Part shown: in pieces, positions 12,393 to 25,048 of the stretch
Layout of the letters: every line of letters starts with the position of its first letter
How positions within the stretch are numbered: the first letter of the stretch is position 1
DNA from: Sordaria brevicollis
Taxonomy: Eukaryota; Ascomycota; Sordariomycetes; Sordariales; Sordariaceae
Direction of reading: 5' to 3'
Assembly (NCBI GenBank): GCA_033439795.1
Contig: JAUTDP010000003.1
Span: forward strand, 2,666,001 to 2,730,000
Length of the DNA stretch: 64,000 nucleotides
Notes under the pieces: model-generated
The model's database searches: none
Told to the model about the DNA's origin: nothing
What the model saw: the letters and a program-made list of their open reading frames with translations, nothing else
Translations under genes and position numbers: made by a program

Positions 12393-15300
12393 AAAAAACT
12401 ACTTTAGAACCGGAAACGCCGATTTCTAATCGAGGAGCGCTCTAAAACGAAAACCGACAACGGGAATCGACTTAAGAGGGTCTTTTACGTCCCTTATAAT
12501 ATCCCGCGACGATTATAGTAATAACGATATATCGTTATTACTAATAATAATTAATAGCGGTAATTGTAAATTCGAAAATAGCGTTTATAACCCGTTCGTA
12601 AAATTCTTAATATATAATAACCTTAATATAGCGTACGCTACGAAGATTTCGGAAAAAACGTAGGAGGATAACGAAATTATAAAGAAATTTATCGTTAAAG
12701 TGAATAAATTTTCGGACTATAACGCCATTTTATTCGAAGATTGTAATTAGATTCGTAAATTATTTAACGAATATATGAAAATCCTCGTGAAGAAAAATAA
12801 AATAATATACTCCGAAATTAATAAAATTAATAACGATTAAATTATTATTAAGAAGGATTTTAACGATTTAAAAAAGATAATTTTATAAAAATTATAGAAG
12901 AATATTAAAGAGGCGCCGAAGATATAGGCCGGAATTATAAAGGACGCTTTTTTAAAAATTGGATTTATCTTCTAATATATTATAATTATTACCCCCCCCC
13001 CCCCCCGAAAATACTCTTTATTAATTATAATTATACCCTTTTTATTCGAAGTATTATAATTAATATTTAATATTTAAAATAAACGAATAAAGAAATTAAA
13101 ATTTAAATCGAAAAGATATTTCGCGATTTAAAGATTAATACCCCTAATATTATACGAACCGTTATAAAATTATTTACGACCGGAAATTATAGAATTATAT
13201 TTAATAATATTATACGCGAATAATATTAATAATATTAAATTTAGGTTAAGAAAATCTTTAGCGAAAAAGCGTTCGTATTTTTAAATATTATTATATTAAT
13301 TATTAAAAGGTTCCTTTAAATAAATATCGCCGAATATATAAAAATAAAGGATATTATTTATAAAATATAATAAATAAACCCGACCGCTTTTATTATTAAA
13401 ATACGCTTATAAAAGAAGAGAATTAACGAAAATAAGGGATTCTTTATAATAAAGGTTATAATTATAAAAATAACCGAAATTCTTTATAAAAAATTCTTCT
13501 TTTAAAAGGGCGGCGTATATATTTACGAACCGTTTATTTCTTTGATTAAAATTTAATAATATTTTATTTATTAGGGTGTAAAATATTTAGGGAAATTCTA
13601 TTATAACGTTAACGTTTATAAACGCTATAATAAGGATAAATATAATAAGGACCGTTTTAGAAAAGTGAATTACCCGTTTAATAAAAATAAATTATTAATT
13701 TTCTATATTTCGTATAAAAAGTATAAGTATTATACTTTCGAAAAGAAAATATATTTTATTTTTAAAAAAATTATTACGAAGGTTATTATAGAGTACGCCG
13801 AAAGGCTACGCTCTTGTATATATTAAAAGGATTTTAAAAAAAATATTATATTAAAACCGGCGGCGGTAAAGGATAATAAGGATATTAATTTCTTTAACGC
13901 CCCCCTTACTATTTATATTATTATTATTTATAAAAGGGAATTTAAAAGCGGAAATAAAGGCTATACCCGTAAGCGGATTAATAAGCCTTTTATTAAACCG
14001 AAATTAGTAATTAAAAGCCCGATAAACGTATTTACGAATTTTTAGGGCTTGGGTATTTAAAGCGGCGCCGGTTTAATTATTATTATTAAACCGGTTATTT
14101 AAAAGGAAAAAATTCCTATTCCTACTCTATCCGTAAGGATAGAAAATATTCCTTTATAGAATAATTAATAATCTAATTAAAAATATTCTATTAGAATATA
14201 AGGAAATTATACGAAAGAAGGAAATTATTATTCGAATAAAAGGAAATTTATAATATTATAGCGATTTAAAAATTAAATAGGAATTTAAACGAGGATATTT
14301 ATCGTTTATAAAGTAATAAATATATTAGGGTAGATTATTTAAAAAAAGGGAGGGCGGTTATTTATATAAATAAGAAATAGAATTTTAAGGATTTAAATTT
14401 CTATATTAGAAAAAATTAAACTTCCGTAATATTTAAAAATTTAAAAAAATTATTAACCGTTTATTCGATTTATTTCCTTATTAAAACGTATAAAATACTA
14501 AAATACGAATAGGGATTTCCCCTCTTCGAATTCTTCGAAGAAAAACCTTTAATAAAATATTAAATCGTAATTATCGGAGATTTCAATTTCTATTATCCTA
14601 ATTAGGATTTAGAAAATAGGATTAATTCGAAAGCCGAAAGATTCTTTATATAAGTATAACGGTAATATATACGGTTTATTATTTTTAAAAAGGAATTAAC
14701 TTATATAAATAATATAATATAGGAAGAGAGAAATAGAATAATCGATTACGTATAAATAATATTAAAAATTAAAACCGAATATTAAAGGGTATAATAATAC
14801 GAATAAACCGGTTCGGATTATTATTTTTAAGAAATTTAAATTTATATTAAAAGAAAGGTTAGGAAAGTGGAAATAAAAGAAAATTATAATTAGAATTTAA
14901 TAAATACGGAAAAGGTACGAAAGGTAACGTTATAATAAATTTCGGTTTTAATAAAAATTAATACGAAAAAAGAATTAGAATTTATATTCGATAAATTTAA
15001 TAGAGAATTTATAAATATAATAGAAGAATTCGTCCCGTATTGGAAGAAAGGTCGAAAGAGAAGAACGAAATAATAAATATTAGAATATAAAATAGCGATA
15101 AAAGATATAAAACGGAAATAATAGAAGTAATATAAAGAAAGGATATTTTCGAATTAAGTAGAGTTTATAAAGGTATTAATAAAGAAAAGAAGGATTAATA
15201 CGAAAATTTAATAAATAATATAGTAAAAAAGCGTTAAAAGGGCGTCGAAAAATTTAAATAAATTTGAAATTTTCGAAAAATAAGCCTATACCCGAAATTA

Positions 15301-17600
15301 TTTATTAATAAACCCGTTTAAATTCCTAATTTTTAAATAATACGAAGGAATAAAAAAAATCGAAGATTATAATAATAAAGCGAATATTTTCGCCGAACGT
15401 TTCTTTTTAAAAGTAAACGTTTTTATAAATTATTTACCCGATTAGACCTTTCCCTTAAATATTAACGATTCGTTATTTATTAACGAATTAATTACCGAGG
15501 AGGATATTTAAGAGGTTTTGTTTCGGATAATTCCGAATAAAATATTAGGCGTCGATTAATATTCGAATAAATTTTTAAAAATTTATAAAGAATTATTCTA
15601 AAAGGTTATAACCGCTTTCGCAATTACGAATTTTCGTTTTAAATATTTCTTATAATAGTTTAAGAATATAAAAATAATCGTTTTTAAAAAGTTAGGAAAA
15701 ACCGCCGTTTAATAAAAATTAACCGGTATATAGAAATTAATTTTATTATTAAATAACGTTAAGAAAATCTTCGAAACGTTTATTATTAAAAGATTTATTT
15801 AAATTATAAAAGAATTTAATTTCTTATTAAAGGGCTAAATAAATAATTAGGTAAGCCGTTCGACCGAATTTATTATTTATATTATTACAGATATTATATA
15901 TATAATTTAGAAATTTAAAGCCGTTACGTTATTAATATTCTTTAATTTTAAAAATATATTTAATGAAATTAATTATAAATAATTATTATATACCTTATAG
16001 GAAATATAATTCTTATAATAAATTTTCGAATAGGTAGCGAATTTTATTAATAGACGAAGAGGTTCCTTTTTCTTCGACGACGAAATATCCGCTCCCTACG
16101 TTATAAAAATTAGAATACTTTAAAACTCCTCCCTCTTTTTAATTTTTTTTATCTTTTTTATTATTTTATTATATTATAAATTAATTACGGTTAAAAATAT
16201 AATTACGGTTAATTTCGCTAACGATATTAATATCGTCGCTATAGTAAGGATTATTAAAGAGAATTATAAAATATTTTAAATAGTATAGGAAATTTATTCC
16301 GAATAAATAAGGGAAAAAGGTATAAAATTCGAAGCGAATAAAACGGAATTAATATATTTTACGTAAACGAAAGTATTAAAAATAGAAATTCTCTAATTTA
16401 AGGATATTATATTTTAACCGACGGAATTAATAAAATTCTTAAATATTTAATTAAATTGTAAATTTAATTATCGAACCTACGTAGAAATTATTAAGAAAAA
16501 AATAAAAATTTAAACGAATATATTAATTTAATTAATTAAAAACATTTAAGGTTATTCCTTCGTTCGCGCGAAGGAAATTTATATTAAATATATTCGAAGT
16601 ATAATTATATATAGAATTTTAATTTTCTATTAACCGATAAAAATATATAATAAACCCCGAAGGATAATAATCGGATTAATTAAATATTAAATTAAATATT
16701 TAAAAATTATTATTAGGGTGTATAAAATTACGCCGGTACGGAATTTTAAAATAGAAATTTTTTGCCCGTGATTTAATTTCTATTTTAATAAACGGGTAAG
16801 GGCTTTCGAAAAGAAATTCGCCCGTATAAATTAAATTAAATTCGTCCGTAGAATAATAATTTAAATAATTAATTATATTTAGATAAAATAAATAAAAGGT
16901 TGATTATTTATTAATAGATTGGAAAATAATACTATTAAAATTAAATAGGCGGAGGAATAAATACCGATAGAGAATTTTATAGCAATTATAGTAGGACCGC
17001 CCCCGGTAATAAATATACCTATTTAATTATTATAACCGCCGGAATTTTTAACCTTCGATCGAAAAATATAATTAAAGGACGTTATAAAGAAAAAATAAAT
17101 ATTGCGTTATAATTATTAATTAATAATAATAATAACCAAATTAGGTTAATAGTATAAATTTATAATTATTAATTTCGATCCGAAATTTAACGATATTATA
17201 ATAAAATAATATATAATCGGTTAAAAAAAAAAGAAGCGGAAGAAAACCCAACCTTTAAAAGATAATAAAAATTATTATTTATTAACGAAAGCGAAGAGCT
17301 CCTTCTTTATTTAAATAAAAATAAAAGTAATTAACTTTAGGGCTTTCTTTTTTTAAAGGAGAATCCCCAATATTAATACCCTTATTTATTTATACGGATT
17401 AGAATAGGAAACGTTCTATTATATTACGTTTAAATATTTTTAGATAATAAATATATAATTCGTAATAACCGATTGGCCGTAAACGTAAAAATAATTTTAA
17501 ATTCACTTAAATAATAAAATTAAAGCCGAAAGAATTTTATTATAAGTATTTCGGTTAGGACGATTAAATAAATATTATTTAATAATCGAATTAAAAGAAG
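12393..17600 (+). mobile_element. Tad1-like LINE retrotransposon relic, right copy
   Basis: A non-LTR retrotransposon can be followed in order on the plus strand. Gag-like ORF1 sequence begins near 12,540. A zinc-knuckle remnant lies at about 13,594-13,645, with Cys and His changed to Tyr. The endonuclease motif GDFN followed by FYYP (ancestrally HH) is at 14,576-14,599. Reverse transcriptase follows, with its catalytic FADD box read as FAND at 16,214-16,225. The 3' end is near 17,600, before a T-rich tract. This domain order and the GDFN and FADD spacing fit Tad1-type LINEs of fungi. Numerous stops and lost catalytic residues make it inactive. Confidence 0.8.
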
Positions 17601-18774
17601 AATAGCGAAATAAATTCGTTCGCTATTTTTAATTTTCTTTTTTTCCTTTTTTTTTATTTTTATTTATTAATACATTAAAACGAAAACGGGGGAGGATTTC
17701 TATTTAACTAAGAATTTATCGGGCTACAAAAGCAACGACTTATTTAATTATTACTTCTTTTTATAATTAATTAAAGTTTTTAATATTTTATTATTATTAA
17801 TAAATAAATAATTTTATTCGTCGAATTAACGAATATATTAACGTATAATATTAATTACGAATTAATATTAAATGAATTAATTATTATTAATAAGAATAAA
17901 ACTAGTAGGACGAATAGCTAGCGAATTAATTTCTATTAAAAAATTATTATAGGAAAATATACGAATATTATTACTATTCGGGGGAATTTTACCGTTATTA
18001 TTACGAAATAAACTACCGCTATTATTATAAAGCAAATTATTACTATTATTATAAGGGATATTATTTAAAGGAATATAACCGCTAATTAAATTATTTTTAT
18101 TAAAAAGGAGGAATTCGTAATAATTTTTTTAAAAATAATTATTAATTAATTATTTTCTATAGTAAGTAAATTATTTAAAGGTATTAATAAAGCCGTTATT
18201 AATAAAGCGAAGGCGAATTACGTTAGTAAATTCTTTAGCGACGATATAAAAGCGGATAAAATAATCGTAGAATTTACTATTAACCGGGTCTTTAATAACG
18301 ACCTTTTTTTAAAAGGTATTACGGAAATTATAAAAGCCGCGAAGCGTATCGATTATATAATACAAAACCGCTAAAATATATTAAATTATTTAATTAAATT
18401 TATTTAAAAACGAATTAAAATAAAAAATATTAATAATATAAAAAATAGTAATTTATTCGGGTAATTAAAAATATAGTAAATCGATTTAACGACGGCCTTT
18501 ATATAAATATTATAACCTAGGATAATTAAAAAGGCAAAAAAGGCTTTAATTAATTAAAAGGTATAAGCGAAATATAGAGGAGTATAAATATAGTTTTAAA
18601 AAAGTTAATATAAGGATAAAACGTAGCGGAAGGAAAATTTACCCTTTCTTTAATATATAAAAGAATTTATTATTAATAAGGAATTTAATAATACGTTCGA
18701 AATTAATTTTAATATCGGTATTAATTATATTAAATATAAGGGTCGGCGAAAAAAAGCGAAGGGGAAACGAATTT

Positions 18775-19364
18775 TCGCCTTTATCCTTATCGGAGGTTTT
18801 TATTATTTTATAAAATACTTTAGCGCATTTTTAATAAGGAATAATTATTTCGAATCGATTATTATTATTAAAAGAAGGAAAAGCTTAAAAAAATTAAAGG
18901 ATAGGGGGTTTTTATATTTAGGGGAAAGAAATCCTTATATTAATATAAATTATAATAGAAACGTAATTATAATAAAGGGAAGAAAAGGATAAAAGGAATA
19001 AAAGAAAATTTAATGGTTAGGAGGTTTAATAACGGTTAAAAGGGTAAATAAATAGGAGAATAGAAAGTAAAAAGCGGTAATAAATAGGGGATAAGACGGC
19101 GAATTAAAAAAATGGAATAATTTAATATTTTAGTACAACGGTAAATAAAAGGGATAAGACGGATATTAATCGCGTTAGCGGTAAATATATATTGCGATTG
19201 TAGAACGCCGAAAAAGCGGCGCGGATAGGTCCGCGCCGGGAAATATAGCCGGGGTTTTTATCCGGGGCGTTTAACGCCTACGGTTTCATCCTATAGGGAA
19301 TCGGAGATAGACCCCATACTATATTAGCGCTATAGATTTAGCTAGGGAATAAGAATCTTACTTA
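18775..19364 (-). repeat. Copy C of the ~590-bp dispersed module
   Basis: Reverse-complement copy of 3,627-4,221 at the outer end of the right arm, again with the GCGCGGA/TCCGCGC hairpin. It is flanked outward by unrelated AT-rich sequence, so 19,364 is the repeat boundary. Confidence 0.75.
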
Positions 19365-21340
19365 CTTACGTATTTATTTCCTATTTATAGAATTAATTCA
19401 ATTTTAAAAGATCCCGAAAATAATAAATTTAAATAATTTTATATTAATAATTTTATATATATTAAACTAATTAGTAATTAATATAGCGCATTTATTAATA
19501 TTCTTTTAGGATTATTTTTTGAAACGAATATTATTAATAAGAATACCGAATTTAGAATTTATTAAACGAATTACCGGGCCTAATATAATGAAGGGGTTAA
19601 AATTAAATTATATTATAAATATCGGTAATTATAAATAACGTTTACGAAAATTCTAAATCGGAACCGAATAGATTATTATCCGCTTTTATTTAACGTAAAG
19701 CAATTAAATTAAAAGAATATCCGAATTTATTAAAATATTAATAAAGCGTAAAAGATTAAATTATCCCTAACCTACCGCTGTATACAGTACGCCTAAAACA
19801 CTATTATAAATTAATAACGTCCTAAAATATAATTTCGTTATATTATATTATACGGATAATATTTAGTATATTTATTCCTATATTTAATATAATAATAAAT
19901 ATAATAATCTAATATTGAAAATCTAAAATAATAAATTACTAATAAAATTATTTTTAATCCGCGGGTCAAATATACGAATAATAAATCCGGATGATTAAAA
20001 AGGCGGTAATTGGGGAGCGAATCCTTCGCTTAATTAACGCTAAAATAAAATATTTCTTCGATTTATTAATTAAATTCTTATTATTAATATAAATAATAAT
20101 TTTTAATATAATTAAATTGGTCGGAATGAATAAGAATTTAAAGCGTTCGAAATATTGGGTTTCGCTAAATAAAATATAATCGAAGATAATACCAATATTA
20201 AAGCGATCGATTAATGTACGGATAATACGAAAAGAATTTAAAAAATTATTAAGTAATTAGAAGCCGGTACACGTTTATATATATATTTCGGATTTTTTAA
20301 TTAGTGTAGCGGTATAGCCGAATTACGGGATAGAAAATAAAAGCGTACGCCGAAGTTAATAAAGGTCTGCGAATTTAAATCAGAAATTACGCTACTAATA
20401 TATAATATAAGATTCGTTAATAATTATAAATACTATATAGTTAACGAATTTAAGGGAGCGAAAATATTTTAAGGAAGCGGTAATATAAAATTTATTCGGG
20501 ACCAAAAAGGATATAAATATAATATTTTGAAATTATACGCTTTTAAAATTTATTATTCTTATAAAAATTAATTAAAAATAAATTAAATATAAGAAAGAAC
20601 TTTTAAAGGTATAATATATTTTAAAAAAGTTTTAATCGATAAAAAGTAGTTTAATATTATAATATTAAGTAATAATATCCTTATATTTTTAATTTAACCG
20701 ATTTAAAGGGATAATTTAAATTATAATTTTATAAAGTAAAATAATTAAAAAAATTTAGAGAATAATACTTTTACCGAACCTAATAATTATAATAAGGATA
20801 ATATTATTATTTTAATAAATAATCCGACGGATATATTTAATTTACTTTACGTAGGGGCGACGGAGAGTATTGTTAAACGTTATTAAATTAACCGGATTAA
20901 ATAAAAAAACGGATAATAATATAAATAAATTAACGTTATAATTCTTAATATTCGTCTAAATTAATATATTTAATAATTATAAATATATATTATTAGGAAA
21001 TCCGGTTAGGGTATAGTAAAATAGCGAATATAATAGTAAATTCGAATTATTCGATAAGATATAAAATATTATTAGAGTGAGATTTAAACTATATTATAAT
21101 TTTTATATAATTTAGTAAAATTTAAATAAAAGTTAATTAATATATAATATATAATCCTTAGAAGAACGTTTCGTTATTTACGAGAGTAACCCCTAAATAA
21201 TTATTAATTAAGAATTATAAAACGTGTTGGAAAAAAAAAGAATAAAGAGGAAAGTTAAAAGGAAAATAAAATACTTAACGCTATTAAATTATAAATATCT
21301 ATTATTATTATAAAAATATTTGAAAGTGAATGTGAGATTA
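19365..21340. repeat. AT-rich RIP-like sequence, no recognised element
   Basis: This segment continues the RIP composition but I could not identify protein motifs or terminal repeats. A weak stem pairs AGTGTAGCG near 20,303 with CGCTACT near 20,391, enclosing about 80 bases. No gene is supported. Confidence 0.5.
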
Positions 21341-21348
21341 TATTTAAT

Positions 21349-21594
21349 TTAATTAAAATTTTGTATATGAGTTTTATCGCCTATAACTAAATCGTACAAA
21401 ATCGATATAAACCTCCTCTTACTTCGTTTGCGGAGACTTACCCAATTCCTAGGGTGAGGTAGAGTGTCGTTGTAGGGTGGTCTGTACTCAGAGACTAGAA
21501 AAGAACGTGATTCAGTTAGGTTGAGAGATTTAAAGTCTCGACTAGAGTTGGATGCTATAATCCCTTTAGCGGGGAAATATATCACTTTACTCAA
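21349..21594 (-). other. Open frame of 81 codons in a non-RIP patch, unrecognised
   Basis: A minus-strand frame with an ATG lies in the transition from RIP-like to normal composition. The translation is rich in Arg, Ser and Lys and resembles no family I know. It has no clear introns and no conserved neighbour. It could be a small gene, a relic of a transposon, or chance. I list it only because the surrounding bases are not RIP-degraded. Confidence 0.15.
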
Positions 21595-21946
21595 GCCGGC
21601 TACCTAATCTTGGCAGGTGCTATAGCATTTTTGGGTAGCTAGCAAGTACACAGCAACGTGGCGAGGTAGACTTTAGCTGGAGAAATGCATTATTTTGCCA
21701 AAATAAAGTAATAGATAGTCCAAGTAAGAATGTAATTGAAAATAATTTAATCGCTAATAATACGTTTAAATTAAATTACATAAAGTTAAAATCGAAACCC
21801 AAAATATACAAGTTATTTACTATACATTATTATAAATGTAAAGAAATACTATTAATTCTAATAAATAAGTGTGTCCAGGCAAAAGCCTAAGCTTTGTAGT
21901 CAGAATATAGGTGCCGTATTTTGCACTTCTAGCCAACAGCCAATTA

Positions 21947-22036
21947 GGGCCGCTGGTCTAGTGGTATGATTCTCGCTTAGGGTTCAATCCTGAGCATTCT
22001 TGCGAGAGGTCCCGGGTTCAATCCCCGGGTGGCCCC
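21947..22036 (+). tRNA. tRNA-Pro (anticodon AGG) with an 18-nt intron
   Basis: The acceptor stem GGGCCGC (21,947-21,953) pairs with GTGGCCC (22,029-22,035), with one G-T pair, followed by discriminator C. The anticodon stem CTCGC (21,972-21,976) pairs with GCGAG (22,002-22,006). The loop is TTAGGG plus T, giving anticodon AGG at 21,979-21,981. An 18-nt intron (21,983-22,000) lies one base 3' of the anticodon, the canonical position. The T arm contains GGTTCAATCC. Mature length without CCA is 72 nt. It is the first functional gene at the border of the RIP block. Confidence 0.93.
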
Positions 22037-22039
22037 ATA

Positions 22040-22045
22040 TTTTTT
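22040..22045 (+). terminator. RNA polymerase III T-run terminator
   Basis: Six T residues start three bases after the tRNA 3' end, matching a Pol III terminator for tRNA-Pro. Confidence 0.7.
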
Positions 22046-22582
22046 CTTTTCCACCCCCAACCATATCTTTAATCTTCTTCTTGGGTCCTATTTCATTACA
22101 TCATGCAACTTCCTTTTCTTGGTTAAATATTATACTTTACTCTTCTTCCTCATTCTTTGAAATCGCACAATTTATTATCTTTATATTCTTTCCTACAATG
22201 ACTTTGGCCTTTTTTGTTCATAATTTAGTCACCAACGAGGACCTACGAGAAGATCGATGATCTGCAAGGTCCAAGCTCCGAGTACCACCTTCATTCACAC
22301 TGCAAGGGCCGCGAACCTTAGCTCGAGGCACAACATGGTCAAATTTATCAACACACCGCTGCATCGCCCGTTTTTATACTTCTGGTGATGACCTTTACCT
22401 AAGCTCTTACTTTCAATTATCACTAGCGCTTTTTCGACCAAATTACCTATCTAGTCGTCTTTTTCTTATCATTTTTCTCCAGCAAACAGTGGGGATTTTA
22501 GATCAACGGCATGTTGGCTACCCTACAGGCGATATTGCTCCGGTCACTGGTCTGATAGCAAGAACGCATTTTGGAATATTGA

Positions 22583-24724
22583 ATGTCATTTGAGAGTAAA
22601 ATGGGATCTATATCGCCCAGTCGTAATGACGACGTTGATCCAAAAAGCCCCATTAATCATAGCCAAAGCTACAGTCACGACAATGTTCATGCTGGAAATC
22701 ATGAGCCTTCTCCGGAAGAGGGACCGTTTCACAACGCGTGGGACTTCGCTACGCAGGGATTACGCTCAACACCACCCATGATCCCGAAAGGGGTAGATGG
22801 GAATAGGGAGGATGGTGGATCAAGTGGTGACCAGTTACCGAGGCCTCACGTTCATTATCCAGACGACAACTCAATGGGCATCTACCCGGCTCGCATGGAC
22901 ACTCTGTCCACTGTTTCCTCCGCAGATCTTCCCAGCGTCCGCCGTCGTTCGACTGTCCGATCTAGTGCCTTCAAGACCGTTGACGACTTTCAAGACTTTG
23001 ATGTTGGTGGACCTGGCTGGCACCGTACGCAGACGTCTACGATCCATTTCCCGGCTTCCATGCTGACTATGACTCCAAATAGCCGGCGCAGAACCCGGGC
23101 TGGACCCGAGGAAGGCAGATGGAGGACATGCCTCGATGCCCACTCTTAGCGCGCCATGTGAAATCACCGTGGTCGACTTTTCACACGATCGCCTTGCCAC
23201 ACATAGGCGTAACAACGAAACGCTCTCGGCATTCATGAACTTGCCTCAACCGGAATGGGTCAAATGCCGCTGGATCAATGTCAACGGCTTGAGCTGGGAT
23301 GTCATTCAGTTGCTAGGCCAACACAAAAGTCTGCATCGGCTTGCTATCGAGGATCTTATGAACACCCGAAACAGAATCAAGGCTGAATGGTGTGTACATG
23401 CGTGTTGACTTCCATCGGCTTTTTTTCCTGGTTTTAACAATATGCTTTATAGGTTTCCAACCCACGTCTTCATTGTCTTGACGCTCCAAAAATTGGTTCA
23501 CATACAGGACTCAGACACCGAGGACAGTGATTCTGAATATGGCGATAGCAATAAAACGAGAGGCAGAAGAAACGGTGAGCGGGGTGGTAATGACCACAAA
23601 AACCCATATGATCGTCTGAAGGAATATTTGAACCAGGCAGGACATGATTCACGAGACAGAAAGCTCGAAGGAGGAAGATCAGGTCGCCCAGACAACCAGA
23701 CCCGCTCCTCCCAAAGCTCCTTCCGTAATCCAAATCTGCGCGGGTTTCGGACACTACAAACATACCACTCAAGAATGGATGAGCCACGCGCCCACTACAT
23801 GGAGCAACACTCAGCCCTGGTATCCAGGGATCTCGCCGTTGCCTGCGAACAGGTGGCCATATTCGTCACCCAAGACAACACCATCATCAGTTTCTTTGAG
23901 TGTTCGGCTCAAGACGTCGAGGCTCCCATCATACGCCGCCTGCAAACCAAGGACACCATCATACGACAGTCCTGCGACGCTTCCATGGTCGGCCAGGCCA
24001 TCATGGACGCCATCATCGACCTAGCGATGCCAGTAACTACGTGTTATACCGAAGTTATTGGCGATCTAGAGCTTGACGTGCTTACCAAACCCAATATCAA
24101 GCACACCAAGAGCCTTTACATCCTCATCACGGAGATGAACAAGATGCTAGGCTTCATAAGCCCGGTAATCACTCTCATAAACGCTCTCCGCGACCACAAG
24201 ACAAACATGTCGCAAGACGTAGCAACCAGGAATCTGCAAGACCCGAGCCATGGCGTCATCATCACACCAACAACCTACATCTATCTCGGAGACGTCCTTG
24301 ATCACTGCCTCCTAATCACCGAGTCGTTGACCCAGCTGAAAGGGTCGGCTGAGGGTATGATTGGCCTTATTTTCAACACCATATCAGCGAATCAGAATGA
24401 GTCCATGAAACAGCTTACCATAGTGACCATCATCTTTCTCCCCCTGACCTTTATCACCGGCTACTTTGGTCAGAACTTTGACCAGTTTCCCGGACCAGAA
24501 TACTCAATTAACCACTTGTAAGTTTAGTTGTAAATCCGCCTTACCACACCCTTTGCTAAAGTTGATCATCTAGTTGGAAAATCGCGGCTCCTGTGGTGTT
24601 CGCCACAGGCCTCCTGCTGCTAGCACAGGCCATTTACGACTACTTCAAGTCGTGGGCGCAACAGCTCCGTATCGGACAGTTAAAGAGAGCGCGGAAGAGG
24701 CGCCGAGAAAAGAAACGAGTATAG
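22583..24724 (+). CDS. CorA-like Mg2+ transporter family protein
   Basis: Predicted 654-residue membrane protein of the CorA/Mrs2/Alr1 group found in filamentous fungi. Exons are 22,583-23,024, 23,083-23,389, 23,453-24,517 and 24,574-24,724; the introns of 58, 63 and 56 nt all begin GT, end AG and keep frame. The N-terminal ~150 residues are polar and probably disordered. A cytosolic CorA domain follows, opening with CEITVVDFS and WINVNG. An acidic/basic insertion (DSDTEDSDSE) lies in the middle. Two membrane helices end the protein: LTIVTIIFLPLTFITGYF and APVVFATGLLLLAQAIY, followed by a Lys/Arg-rich tail. The motif after helix 1, GMN in classical CorA channels, is GQN here, so substrate preference may differ. 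The family call is firm; Mg2+ transport itself is inferred. Confidence 0.88.
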
Positions 24725-25048
24725 ATGTACACCTGTCCGATTATGGTGTGCGGTGAACACCCATGGTACTGTTTCAAGTCAGTCTTCTGCACATGTACTG
24801 ATTGATATACGGCATCTGGACCAACGCGCGGCCTGCTTCACGTCTAGTACCAACGGGAGGCTTCTCAACCCTAGTTAATAATATCAGTTTCTGAGTTCGA
24901 GCACTGCCGTGCGGGGTGGGAGCATTGAAGCGGAAAGGGTGATTTAGGCGGCGGCACAAGTGCTACGCTGGCAGTTCGCACCGCGGGGGTTTGTCGCCTG
25001 AGAAGCATTTGATTTTTTTAGGTTCTTGAACCCTTAGTCTCTCTCGGG
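24725..25048. other. Intergenic, nothing recognised
   Basis: This is the 3' flank of the CorA-like gene and the 5' flank of the aldehyde dehydrogenase gene. Composition is normal and no further gene is seen. Confidence 0.6.

Larger units (their letters stand above)
12393..19364. repeat. Right arm of the ~7-kb inverted repeat
   Basis: Inverted partner of 3,627-10,595, with nearly identical length (6,972 versus 6,969 bases by my end points). Its outer end, GCTAGGGAATAAGAATCTTA at about 19,341-19,360, is the exact reverse complement of the left arm start. Inner to outer, the arm holds the LINE on the plus strand, then the second module in reverse. Because the LINE-to-module junction occurs in both arms, the arms either derive from one composite that was duplicated in inverted orientation, or are two insertions of one long element. 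Confidence 0.88.
1..21600. repeat. RIP-degraded AT-rich block (retrotransposon graveyard)
   Basis: This 21.6-kb stretch is very AT-rich, has no credible intact gene, and is strongly depleted of CpA and TpG while CpG remains common. That is the expected product of repeat-induced point mutation (C to T at CpA on both strands) in ascomycetes. Reading through stops recovers retroelement motifs in which Cys, His and Asp codons have become Tyr and Asn. Small patches with more CpA/TpG (about 10,380-10,600, 12,050-12,300, 21,340-21,720) are less mutated. The block ends sharply just before the tRNA gene at 21,947. Open frames here are chance remnants. Confidence 0.92.

Noticed and set aside
20300..20400. 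Possible tRNA-like fold in the AT-rich block
   Set aside because: Only the end stem pairs; no anticodon arm or T arm of tRNA geometry was found.
1..21600. Starship-type giant transposon carrying cargo genes
   Set aside because: No tyrosine-recombinase captain gene was seen and the block contains no intact cargo genes.
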